64,000 nucleotides of DNA, from NCBI RefSeq assembly GCF_000715075.1, contig NC_134084.1, positions 103,210,411 through 103,274,410 on the forward strand, given 5' to 3'. The notes below the pieces were generated by a model. It saw only the letters and a program-made list of their open reading frames with translations, made no database searches and had not been told where the DNA came from. Position 1 is the stretch's first letter; the number at the start of each line of letters is the position of its first letter. This stretch comes from Nicotiana tabacum (lineage: Eukaryota > Streptophyta > Magnoliopsida > Solanales > Solanaceae). A program made the position numbers and the translations under genes. Positions 54,811 through 64,000 of the stretch are shown here, piece after piece.

Positions 54811-55115
54811 TGGACCCACGTGCAAGAAGCTTTGACCCTTCTAAAAGGTGTGAATACCATTCTAATGCCCAGTGGCACAATGTTGAAAGCTATCGGGATT
54901 TGAAAAGAGAAATAGAAAGGTTGATCCAAGAATAACTAATTGTGATCCAAGACAGTGACACCCAGAATATCGTACAGAATCCTTTACCTGCACATGATGA
55001 TGCACACTTTGTGAGGATGATGCATTGTGACATGGAATATGAGAATCCTCTCGGGAGTTTGCCGATTGAAATTGGAGAAGATCATGGTGATTCTGATGAG
55101 CAAATTTGTGGCTAA
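54811..55115 (+). pseudogene. Element B gag C-terminal fragment
   Basis: Reads VDPRARSFDPSKRCEYHSNA then QWHNVESYRDLKREIERLIQ, the decayed knuckle region of Tat-type gag (element A has RCAYCSNAPEHD at the same place). After a TAA comes an acidic tail with NPLPAHDDAHFVRMMHCDME, parallel to NPLPVHNETHMVDMICVEKE-type text in A (28440-28490). It ends at TAA 55113-55115. The N-terminal two thirds of gag are missing, cut off by element C. Confidence 0.75.
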
Positions 55116-57460
55116 ATGTCAAGCTTAGAAATTGAAAAGTCATTCTCTCCTTACTAGGAAGGAATCTTGGTAGCTTGTTTTGATGTTTTTTTCTACTATC
55201 TAGGTTATTTCAGGGTTGTCATCCAGATTTTATTTGTTTTATTGAGTCAAACCCGTCTATCCCTCCATTATGTTTGTGTGAGTCTTGTCTGTCTATTCTG
55301 TTGCTATTTTCATTATCCGGGTCATTTTAGGGTTGTAACTCGGATTTTAGGTTGTTTATCTTGTTGTCAAACGTTTTCATCCTTTTCTCAATGAAATACA
55401 ATTTGTCCTTTTGTGTCATTCTATTCTTAGTTCTTTTATGGCTAGTTCTAGTGATATGACATGCATGCAAAATTTTTGGCCAGATCTTAGAAAATTAATT
55501 TAAGCTTGAATTGGATAATTGAGAAAAGACATTTTTGAGGATGAATAAAGAGTTGAAATACTTGGAAATTAAGGTCGAGTAAAATTCACCTTCAAATCAT
55601 TGTGAAGATCGGTTTGTGGAAGAATCAATTGAAGTTTATTGGAAAGTTTGACATTAAGGGATGGAAAGTGTCTTTGTGACCACGACACACCAAGAAGACA
55701 GACATGTTTGTCAATATTGTGATCACGAAAAGATACTATGTTTGGCGTTCTCGAGGTTGGGAGGCCCTTTTTCTGCTACCCAAATACTTTATACCCTTTA
55801 TCACCCCTTTGAGCCTGTGTTATTTTCTTTGACCACCCTCTTTTGGAATCAAGTTTAGAGTCAAAAGTCAAAAAAAATAAAAAAAATAAAATAACAATAA
55901 AAGTCCATGCCCAAGAGTACAAATTGGGGCAGTTTTTAGAAAGTTCTAAGTGGAAAAAGAAGAAAAGAATTGTCAAAGGTCCATGCCCTCAAAAAATAGA
56001 AACTGGGACAACTTGTTTTGAAAACAAAAAGAAACAAAAAAAAGATAGAAAAAAAAACAGAAAGAAAGAAGAAAAATAGTTTAGGTCAGATGTTTGAACT
56101 ACGTTCGACCTGATTCCTTAAAAAAGGATGCATAGGCAGCCTCACGGTTCGGTCCAACCAAATAAGAATTCAAAGAAAAAGAAAAATAAAAAATTTCAAA
56201 AATCCCCAATAGCTGAAACTGGGGCAAAGATTTTATTTCACTTTTGAAAGAGTCGATTCCAAGAGTTGTAAGTCTACAACCCCCTTTACTTTGAATCTAT
56301 TTTGAGCCTTTATGACATCCTTTCTTTCCAACCCTATCCAAAATCCTTCCAAATAAATACCTCCCGATATGCCTTCGAGAATGCCAAGAGAAGAATGCAA
56401 TGAGCAACGGTTGTCACGCCACATAGAACACTGTCAAGTTGCTTAAGAAAGCAACAGAAAAAAAGAAAGAAAATAAGAGAGTCTTGCTAGTGAAAACCTT
56501 CACAGGCATTGTAAGGCGATGGTAAGCAGAGATGAACAAATGAGAGAGACTTATTGGTGAAAACCCCTCAGGGAACCACTAGTCGAAAGTGAGTCGTGAA
56601 GCTGATGTAAAGGATTGACACGATTAAGCCCGACTTCGAAAGTTATATGAATGGTAAAAAGAAAGATTAGGTCAATTTGATATATCAGGCCGCTAAGTCC
56701 AAAATGCATATCATGATCATTAATACTAGCTGCACTTTATATAAAAATAATAAAGCATAAAAAAATCTTCCTTCTTTCATTCCCAACATGGGCATTTTCT
56801 ATTAATACTTTTTCTTTGTATCATTGTGTCCTTCACTCTGAGTCGGTCCTTGTCAAACAAGAAAAGATTCCAAAATCTGCTACTAGCTTTTCAATTGCAC
56901 AAAGTGAATTTGGCCAGCACACTCAATTGTTACAGTCAACATTCCTTGAGGATTCATGCAAAGGCTCCCCCAAAAGACTCTTGTCAGCCAACTTGGCGCA
57001 AGCAAAGATAACTTGTGATTCTCTCTAACAGACAAATTGCTGAAAAGCAGGAAGTTATTGAAGATATCAGAAAAGGTTACCTGAGCAAAGATCTCCAGTC
57101 GAGATAAGACCGATTGAGCCAAAAATACAAAATGGTACTGGGTGTGAAACAATCGGAGTGGGTGCAGAACAAAAGTCTCGTGAGACCGACTCAAGCTGAT
57201 CGAGCAAAAGCCAAGCTGCTCAAGACTCAAGGATACAAACCGACCACCACTTTCAAAACTGACAAAATTTTCTTTGATTGAAACAGGAACAAAGCAGTGC
57301 AAGAAAAGTGGTTGAAAAAAAGAGAAAAAAAGATGAAAAATTAAAAAAAAGAGGATGAAAGAAAAAAAAAGAGTCGGCAAAGGGAAGTTCTCAAATCTTT
57401 GCCTTTATTTGTCTTGCTGGTGTGCATAAAATCTTTCCATTACTCTTCACATTTTCCTCC
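55116..57460 (+). other. Non-coding interior of element B, first part
   Basis: 55116-55500 parallels 28672-29050 of element A. The rest is A- and G-rich with poly-A-like runs (55860-56090, 56450-56480, 57300-57370) and repeated text GGCAGCCTCACGGTTCGGT or GAAAACCCCTCAGGGAACC. No frame over about 165 codons is present and none shows a family motif. Confidence 0.6.
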
Positions 57461-57469
57461 TAGGGTAAT

Positions 57470-58290
57470 ACATCCTAGTCTGATAGATTTCCCTCCCAGA
57501 TAAGAAATCTTAGTCGGATGAAGCTTTCTCCTAAGATAAGAAATCTAGTCTGATGAATCTTTCTCCTAAGAATAAACGTCTTAGTCTGATGAATCTTTCT
57601 CCTAAGATAACCAAAAAATTAAAATCTTAGTCTGATGAATTTTCTCCTAAGATAGAAAACCTAGTCTGATGAATTCTCTCCTAAGATCGAAATCTTAGTC
57701 TGATGAATTTTTCTCCTAAGGTAACAAAAACAAAAGGACCTAGTCTGATGAATTTTCTCCTAGGATAAAAATCTTAATCTGATGAATTTTTCTCCTAAGA
57801 TAGAAAGTCTAGTCTGATGAATTTTCTCCTAGGATCGAAATCTTAGTCTGATGAATCTTTCTCCTAAGGTAACAAAAACTAAAGGACCTAATCTGATGAA
57901 TTTTATCATAGGATCGAAATCTTAGTATGATGAATCTTTCTCCTAAGATAGAAGACCTAGTCTGATGAACTTTCTCCTAGGATAGAAATCTTAGTCTGAT
58001 GAATCTTTCTCCTAAGATAGGAAACCTAGTCTGATGAACTTTCTCCTAGGATAGAAATATTAGTCTAATGAATTTTTCTCCTAATATAGAAGACCTAGTC
58101 TGATGAACTTTCTCCTAGGATAGAAATCTTAGTCTGATGAATCTTTCTCCTAAGATACCAAAGAAAAAAAAGAGAAAAAGAAAAGAGACCTAGTCTGATG
58201 AACTTTCTCCTAAGATCAAAATCTTAGTCTGATGAATCTCTCCTAGGATTAAAACCTAATCTGATGAATTTTCTCCTAAGATGATAATTT
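57470..58290 (+). repeat. Tandem array built on AGTCTGATGAATTTTCTCCT
   Basis: Roughly 25 copies of a degenerate unit of about 28-35 bases, AGTCTGATGAAT..TCTCCTAAGAT..., often alternating as a pair of about 65 bases (AAATCTTAGTCTGATGAATC then ACCTAGTCTGATGAATT). Purine-rich spacers vary in length. It lies in the non-coding interior of element B. Confidence 0.9.
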
Positions 58291-58339
58291 AAAAAAAGGG
58301 AAGTCTAGATTTTTTTTTAAAAAAAGGGTCAATTTTAGT

Positions 58340-58900
58340 TTTCTTAAGTTATCAATCTTTAATTGTCTTGAAATCAGGACCCTTCTGAATAATGGGATTT
58401 AGTTTCAAGTTTTTAGGACCCTCCTGGATAATGAGATTTAATTTTAAAGTTTTTCAATACCCTCCTGGATAATGGAATGTAGTTTTAAGTTTTCAGGACC
58501 CTCATAGACAATGAGATTTAGCGTAAGTTTTACCTTGAGGATATAGAATTTAGCTTTCAAATTTTTACTCTTAAGATGAGATTTAATTTTAGTTTTCAGG
58601 ACCCTCCTGTATAATGAGATTTAGTTTTAAAATTCACAGAACTCTTTTTGATGACAGGATTCGATTAACAACTCACAATTCTTCCTAGTGCAAACTTGGG
58701 CAGAAAAGTTTCTTTTATTTTTGTCTATTTTGTTGTAGTAGCAGACGCCCACCTAGAGAACAAGGGAACTCATTTCAGAATTCATTTCAGAGTCATTTGA
58801 AGTTTCAAGTCAGTAGCAGGCGCCCACCTGGAGAATAAGGGAATTAATTTCAAGTTGCAATCAGAGACAACAGGATCCTTCCTGAAGAATAAGGGCAACC
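58340..58900 (+). repeat. Two further decayed repeat arrays
   Basis: 58370-58640 has about five copies of a 60-base unit with GGACCCTCCTGGATAATGAG followed by ATTTAGTTTTAAGTTTT. 58735-58900 has two or three copies of GTAGCAG(A/G)CGCCCACCT(A/G)GAGAA(C/T)AAGGGAA-type text. Neither codes for a recognisable protein. Confidence 0.8.
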
Positions 58901-59538
58901 TCCAGTATTGTTCAAGTTAGAAGTAGCAGAAGCTCGCCTAAAAAATGCGGGTCAACAGGGGTCCGAGATAACCAAAAAAAAGTCTCGATCGAGAATAAAA
59001 GAAAAAAAGTGAATCCAAAGTGCAGAAGCGAAGAAAAGATGTGGACTGCTCAAGACATAATTGAAGTCACAAGCTCTGCATTCTCTGTCTTGATCTGATA
59101 AAGCTGAAGAAGATTGAACCAACACCTGCAGCTAACAAGTATAGAGATTCAGATCAGAGTCCGCATGAAGAACAAACCAAGACTCAAGATCAAGCTTCAG
59201 AAGACTCATAGATAGGAATCTTGTAACTCGTAACTGATAGGCTTAGTTAGTCTCTTTAATTTTTATTTTGATGTAATAACGGGACCGCGACCGGAACCTC
59301 GACGACACCTCAATCGGCTCTCCACCTCGGTATGCTCCATCACCTCATTCACTTCTGAACTACACGTGACCTGATTCCTTTATAACCAAGGATATGTAGG
59401 CAGCTCAGATACCAAGGCTCGGTCATATCCTCTTTTCTTTTAAGTGTTTGGTCTCTCTAAATAAGATTTGGGTCAAAAAACCTGTTTCGTCGTTCTTTGT
59501 CTGAAAACTCTTCGTGTTTCCAGTCAAAGAGGGGCAGC
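58901..59538 (+). other. 3' non-coding region and polypurine tract of element B
   Basis: No coding sequence. Contains GGATATGTAGGCAGCTCAGAT-like text that I associate with the stretch before the 3' LTR of Tat-type elements in Solanaceae. It ends AGTCAAAGAGGGGCAGC, the polypurine tract, immediately before TGTAGACATG. Confidence 0.65.
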
Positions 59539-61506
59539 TGTAGACATGTAATTTTTGAACCTCCCTCAGATTTTGCACATTTTAGCGTAAATATTTAATT
59601 TAGATTTAGTATCGCTATTCTAAATAGTTTTGACTCTTTTACTTTATTTTTATAACAAAAATAAAAATTACAAAAAAAATATAAAATCTTTAGTTTAAAG
59701 TAAATTAGTATATTTATATTTATAGTATATAAATTTGAAAATACAAAATTAGTTTCATTTTTAGCATTTAGTTTTATATTAGTTTATTTTAATTAAGAAT
59801 GATTTTTTCACTTTACAAATACATTGTATTATTTGATCTTCTTAACCTAAATTTAAACCCAAAAGATAGCCCAAAACATTAAGCTCATATCCATTTTCCA
59901 TTTGACCTAACCAAATTCCTACTCCCTATAAGACCTAGACCTAGCTAAAACAAATATACCTACAACCTAGAAGAACTCCCTAAAAAAGATCAGCCGCAAT
60001 TCTGAAGTGACGATTTTTGGACTTAAATCCAAAAAAAACTTCTGCCATCTAAACCTTGAATTCCTCCCTTAGCTAAGAAGCAGTAGATATTTGAATTCCA
60101 AAAAAAAAAAGCGCACACACTCACACGAAGGAGATCGAAACAGAAGGAGAAAACGGTAGCCTAAGGTTGGTTTTGGTTTTTGATCATTTTACGTTTCTCC
60201 ATCTCCAATCTGATGGAGAAATGAATCGAGACCTAAATTAAGCAAAAAGCGGCGCCGATTCAAAAAGGAAATGAAGACCTTGTCTATAATCTCACAAATT
60301 GGAAGATATTTGCAGAGATATAATGATGGCTGTTGTCAAGTTGTTGGGATTGCCGTTCACCTAAGCTAGAGAATTCGTGCTCTTAAAACCGAGTGAACAG
60401 TAGCTTCTGATTTGGGTTTCGAGCTTTTCGATGTCGCTTCGAGGTTCCGGTTTATTAATTTCGGAGTTTCAGTCCAAGAATTGTTGCTTTGTTTAGCCCG
60501 ATTGATTTGGAATTTTCAACTTTGTTCATCAATAAAAGGTTCATTTCTCAATTTTCATTCTCATTTCATTGTGTTATGATAGCTTGGTGCGCGTGTTGGT
60601 TAATTTGTGATTCTACGTTGTTTGAGTAGTATGCCATAATTTTCATTTAAATTGTGTTAATTAGTTTTATTTCGATTGGGATGTATGTAGTCTTGGTTCT
60701 TGAATAAATGCTTTTAACTGGGTAGATGGAAAATTGGAGTTGTTTCTTTCTTGGCAAGGAATAAGAATGGGCCATAAGGTGGGTCTTGAACCATAAGGAA
60801 TCTGGCCAAGTAATAGATCATGTTAGCTAGCCTATTTTCCCCCCAATAATATCTTGTTCATAAATTTGGCCTTATAACAATCTCGAAGATTAGGGAAATA
60901 ATTAAATGCGCTAGTTGCTTTAGGCGCGATTAATGATAAGCATCGTAACTATGGGTACGGTTCCCGTGACATGGTTACGAACGCAATTCCAAAATTTGGG
61001 TGCACATTTCATGTGACCTGACCACAATTTGAATCAGTAATAAAATTAAACATGTTGTAGATCATGAGTACGGTTCCTGTGATGCGATTCACAATGTGTA
61101 CCAAACAAACGAGTGCGCGACATCACAACTTATTCAAATAAATTCCATAAATAAATAAAAGTGGTTATAAAGTTAAAATGCACAATAGGTTGTAAATATG
61201 TAATAAATCAGGTAATTATGCCAATTAATAATAGTTGAGCGACCGTGCTAAAACCACGAACCCCTAGAATGCCTAACACCTTCTCTCGGGTTAACAGAAT
61301 TCCTTACCCGGATTTCTGTGTTTCGCGGACTGTAAAACAGAGTCAAACCTCCTCGATTCGGGATTTTAAACCGGTGACTTGGGACATCATAATAAATATT
61401 CCAAGTGGCGACTCTGAATTTGAATAAATTATCCCGTTTCGGTTATTGTCACTTTAAATGGAAAAACTCCCCTATACCCTCTCGGGTGGAAAAAGGAGGT
61501 GTGACA
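59539..61506 (+). repeat. 3' LTR of element B (1.97 kb)
   Basis: TG..CA ended, starting TGTAGACATGTAATTTTTG and ending AAAGGAGGTGTGACA. The last part (60880-61506) corresponds to the LTR end of element A. It contains a possible promoter and leader region (CACACACTCACACGAAGGAG near 60110), but no core promoter motif was fixed. Confidence 0.82.
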
Positions 61507-62127
61507 GAGGCCCCCGGGACCTCAACCAAATGTACCAACATATCCCATAACATCATAAAAATTTAATCAAGCCTTCGAATTACTCAAAACAACACCAAAA
61601 ACACCAAATCCACCTCGGATTCAAGCCTAAGGACTTGGAAACTTTCAAATTCCACAAACAACGTCGAAACCTATCAAATCAAGTCCGATTGACCCCAAAT
61701 TTTACACACAAATCATAAACGACATAATGGAACTATTCCAACTCCTTGAGTCAGATTTTGATCTCGATATCAAAAAGTCAACCCCTCGGTCAAACTTTCA
61801 AACCTCGATTTCTCATTTTCGCCATTTCAAGCCTAATTAAACTACAAACTTCCAAAAAAAAATCCGGACACACTCCTAAGTCCAAAATTACCATACAGAG
61901 CTATTGGAATCATCAAAAATCCAATACGGAGCCATTTACTCAATTCCGGTCAAATTCTCATTGCTTAAGCTTCCAAAACTAGAATCTTTCTTCCAATTCG
62001 ACTCCAAATCCCCCGATAACTGAATTCAACCATGCACTTGAGTCGATACACATAATATGAAGCTATTCAAGAGCTTACGCTGCTGAACGGAGCTTAAATT
62101 CTCAAAATAACCGGCCAGGTCGTTACA
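61507..62127 (-). repeat. 3' LTR of element F, partial
   Basis: Minus strand begins TGTAACGACCTGGCCGGTT at 62127, directly after polypurine AAGAGGGGGAGGA (62140-62128). It reads through LTR text of the Tekay style (GGTTGAGGTCCCGGGGGCCTC corresponds to 34725-34735 of solo LTR 2). It is cut at 61507 by the end of element B, so only about 620 bp are present. Confidence 0.78.
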
Positions 62128-63380
62128 TCCTCCCCCTCTTAAAACATACGTTTGTCCTCGAACGTACCAAAATTCGCCTCAAAGCCTCAAATTGCGGAAT
62201 GAACACTTCCAACATGCATCCGCGGGTGATCCCACGTCACCCCAATTCATATAAACCTGACGACACCATCTCAACTGAAATTTAGGCTTTCTAGCAACAC
62301 CAATAAGCTTTAGAGCCAGAATTCTCACATCTCATTCATTTCCAAAAGACCAGATCCTAAATCCATATCTGATATCAGTCTCAACCGGCTGTGTAAACTC
62401 ATGCCAACGCCCATATAGTACAACCATACAACATGACACATCACATATAGGCCCACAATAACATTTCTGATCATAATATCCGTCCGAAATCAAATTCAAC
62501 ATCGGCCATAAGCCTCATATTCAATGGGAACCCATTTCAAACATCCACAACACTGATGATGATACAAGAACCACAAAAACCTCATAACTAAACACCTGAA
62601 TCACCAAATCACAACTAATACCAACGGGCACACCCCCCACAAGCTAAAACTCAAGAAGCACAAAACAAAAATGACTGAATATGGAAAGGGAAACACATAA
62701 GGGAACTATCAAACAAGCCCGACAAGCACAAATTTTTCTATCAATACTAATATACAAAACAATCTAACAAGAAAGAATTAAAGCATATAAAATAATTACA
62801 AGGATCACATACTGATATAACTCCCACCGCGGTACACAACCCGATCTCAACATATCAAATCACATGAAATCACGAGGGTCACGTCCTCAATTCTGAATCA
62901 CAGGTGGGGTACACATCAAACTGGCTGGAAACTCTCACTAGATAAATTCCGTCACAATTTACAACAAGTACTGGCTCCCACACCGGTGGAGCATAAACAT
63001 CACGGCTCATAGCCAAAAATACTCATAAATCACATCAAGCCTACCGAAAAGGACAACAGGAATTTACTACTAGTCTCATAACTCTCAATAATGAATTAAA
63101 CAGATGATAGACACGGGCTATTACTCATAGACCTCTCAACAGGGCAACACATAACATAGTGCTAATCATGAAACACACAATAAGTGGAGCAACAGATAGG
63201 GGAACTCGCCCCGATAAGTAGAACTTTAATGAACTACGGATGGTGCTCTTCTATAACAAACCGAAAGCATACCTGAATGACATCATCTGGCACATCAGCC
63301 TCAAGCCTACTATGTGAAACTCATCAACGGGTCGGGCCTCCCCCTCTTGGGCGCCCTCTACTTACCTGAATAACTCTCTT
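62128..63380 (-). other. Non-coding interior of element F
   Basis: About 1.25 kb between gag and the 3' LTR where pol would normally lie; no protease, RT or integrase motif on the minus strand. The block 62215-62290 (GATCCCACGTCACC, CCTGACGACACCA) is related to 15610-15660 of the coding-free retrotransposon. This indicates a shared non-autonomous lineage and not a private deletion. Confidence 0.6.
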
Positions 63381-64000
63381 TGACACATCGCCCCGATGTC
63401 TGGGGCAATCTCTCACCATATGGCTAGTATCTACACACTCAAAACAACCTTGCTACTGACGTGGCTATGGGAACTGTATGGTGCGGGTACTCCAAGACCC
63501 ATGAATACCTGAATCACTATGTGAAGCCTGAAGCGCGAACTGAACTGGCTGACCCATAAAACCTCTACCATATCGCACCCTGCCTCTAAAATAAGGACCA
63601 ACAGATCTCCCCGGTCTACGAGGCCTCCTCGCCTCCTCAAACTCTCTCTCCTGATCTCGTCCGCCCTCTCTCTCATGGCCTCGCCTAACCTCTCTCTCCT
63701 CTTTCTCTCGAGCCAGCATGCCCTCCACCCTCCTATAAATACTCACAGTCTGCTGATACGAAATATCTATCTCCAACTCCCGGGCCATGCTAGTCCTGAT
63801 GCTAGGATAGAGTCTCTCAATAAACCGGTGGACCCTCTCCCGATCAGTAGCAACCAAGGTCAGTGCATGTCTGGACAAATCACTAAATATGACATCGTAC
63901 TTTAATACTGACATAGTACCTCGGTGCAGCTGCTTAAACTCCGTGCGCCATGCATCCCGAAGGGACTGAGGTACGAACTCTCTTAGGAACATCTCTGAAA
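63381..64000 (-). pseudogene. Element F gag (Tekay-type), runs off the window
   Basis: Minus-strand frame open from the window edge to 63465: FLREFVPQSLRDAWRTEFK, SVLKYDVIFSDLSRHALTLV, RVHRFIERLYPSIRTSMARE, DISYQQTVSIYRRVEGMLAR and a long Arg/Glu-rich helix. It closely parallels element C gag (FLREYVPQSL, RVRRFIEGLIPNIRSSMARE). Two TAG stops (in FP*PRQ*QG) stand where Gln is expected. The same frame then continues into a zinc knuckle CFECVDTSHMVRDC (Cx2Cx4Hx4C) and a double TGA after GGGPTR. Apart from those two TAGs the gag part is intact, better preserved than in C. The N-terminus lies beyond 64000. Confidence 0.85.

Larger units (their letters stand above)
54808..61506 (+). mobile_element. 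Tat/Ogre-like gypsy element B, gag tail plus non-coding DNA and 3' LTR
   Basis: Same family as element A. Left end is a gag C-terminal fragment abutting the C 3' LTR. Then 4.4 kb without coding capacity, several tandem arrays, polypurine tract CAAAGAGGGGCAGC and the 3' LTR 59539-61506. No protease, RT or integrase is found between gag and the LTR, although Tat-lineage elements normally have them, so B is a deleted or non-autonomous form. Confidence 0.78.

Noticed and set aside
56883..57380. Minus-strand frame of 165 codons with a hydrophobic Phe-rich start
   Set aside because: It opposes purine-rich non-coding DNA of element B, and the Phe/Leu richness comes from A/G runs on the other strand; no domain recognised.
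1..64000. tRNA, rRNA or snRNA genes
   Set aside because: No cloverleaf with A and B boxes, or rRNA-like sequence, was recognised by reading; the TGGTATCAGAGC matches are retrotransposon primer-binding sites. A covariance-model scan would be decisive.

Overview
The window is nuclear DNA of a flowering plant, most likely a Solanaceae and probably a Nicotiana-type genome. Reasons: a spliced organellar-type PPR gene; a truncated SINE whose 3' end ends in TTG repeats and resembles the tobacco TS SINE; and about 55 kb of nested, decayed plant LTR retrotransposons with hAT, Harbinger-type, LINE and MITE insertions. The genus is inference. I see no rRNA or tRNA gene, no CRISPR array and no recognisable viral gene.

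Layout. 1-3.4 kb: A/T-rich flank with two small inverted-repeat elements. 3.4-7.4 kb (minus): the only convincing host gene, a four-coding-exon P-class PPR protein with twelve 35-residue motifs, a 5'-UTR intron and a TATA box near 7.38 kb. About 7.7-12.9 kb: 5' LTR, primer-binding site and gag start of retrotransposon 'E', split by a complete hAT transposon (7990-12396, perfect 8-bp target-site duplication, TSD). 12878-22148 (minus): a 9.27-kb LTR retrotransposon without recognisable coding sequence, with perfect 5-bp TSD, PBS, PPT and two LTRs of very different length. 22.2-26.7 kb: a small hAT-type element with perfect 8-bp TSD, a long inverted repeat enclosing 189-bp tandem repeats, and a Harbinger-like element. 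26.9-29.9 kb: gag and LTR end of a Tat/Ogre-like gypsy element 'A'. 30.15-42.2 kb: Ty1/copia element 'D', interrupted by two solo LTRs (each with its own 5-bp TSD, one base apart) and by a second Harbinger-like copy in its reverse transcriptase. 42.7-46.6 kb: LINE ORF1 fragment and an Athila-like 3' end plus LTR. 46.56-54.8 kb: chromodomain gypsy element 'C' (Tekay/Del type) with truncated 5' LTR and full 3' LTR. 54.8-61.5 kb: element 'B', same family as A, with only a gag tail, several decayed tandem arrays and a complete 3' LTR. 61.5-64 kb (minus): element 'F', Tekay-type gag and 3' LTR with the pol position filled by non-coding DNA; it runs off the window.

How it fits together. The PPR protein is probably imported into chloroplast or mitochondrion to bind RNA. 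Everything to its right is layered transposon insertion: E was hit by the hAT and the non-coding retrotransposon; D was hit by two LTR retrotransposons later reduced to solo LTRs and by a Harbinger-type element; C lies against B, and B ends inside the LTR of F. Most in-frame stops in C, D and F fall where the family has Gln, Trp or Arg and can be explained by C-to-T change on one strand, as expected for long-term methylated DNA. I did not find a system I would call new. The best items for follow-up are the hAT element with a second promoter and BED-finger unit, the coding-free LTR element that shares inner sequence with gag-only F, and the inverted repeat as a possible small-RNA source.
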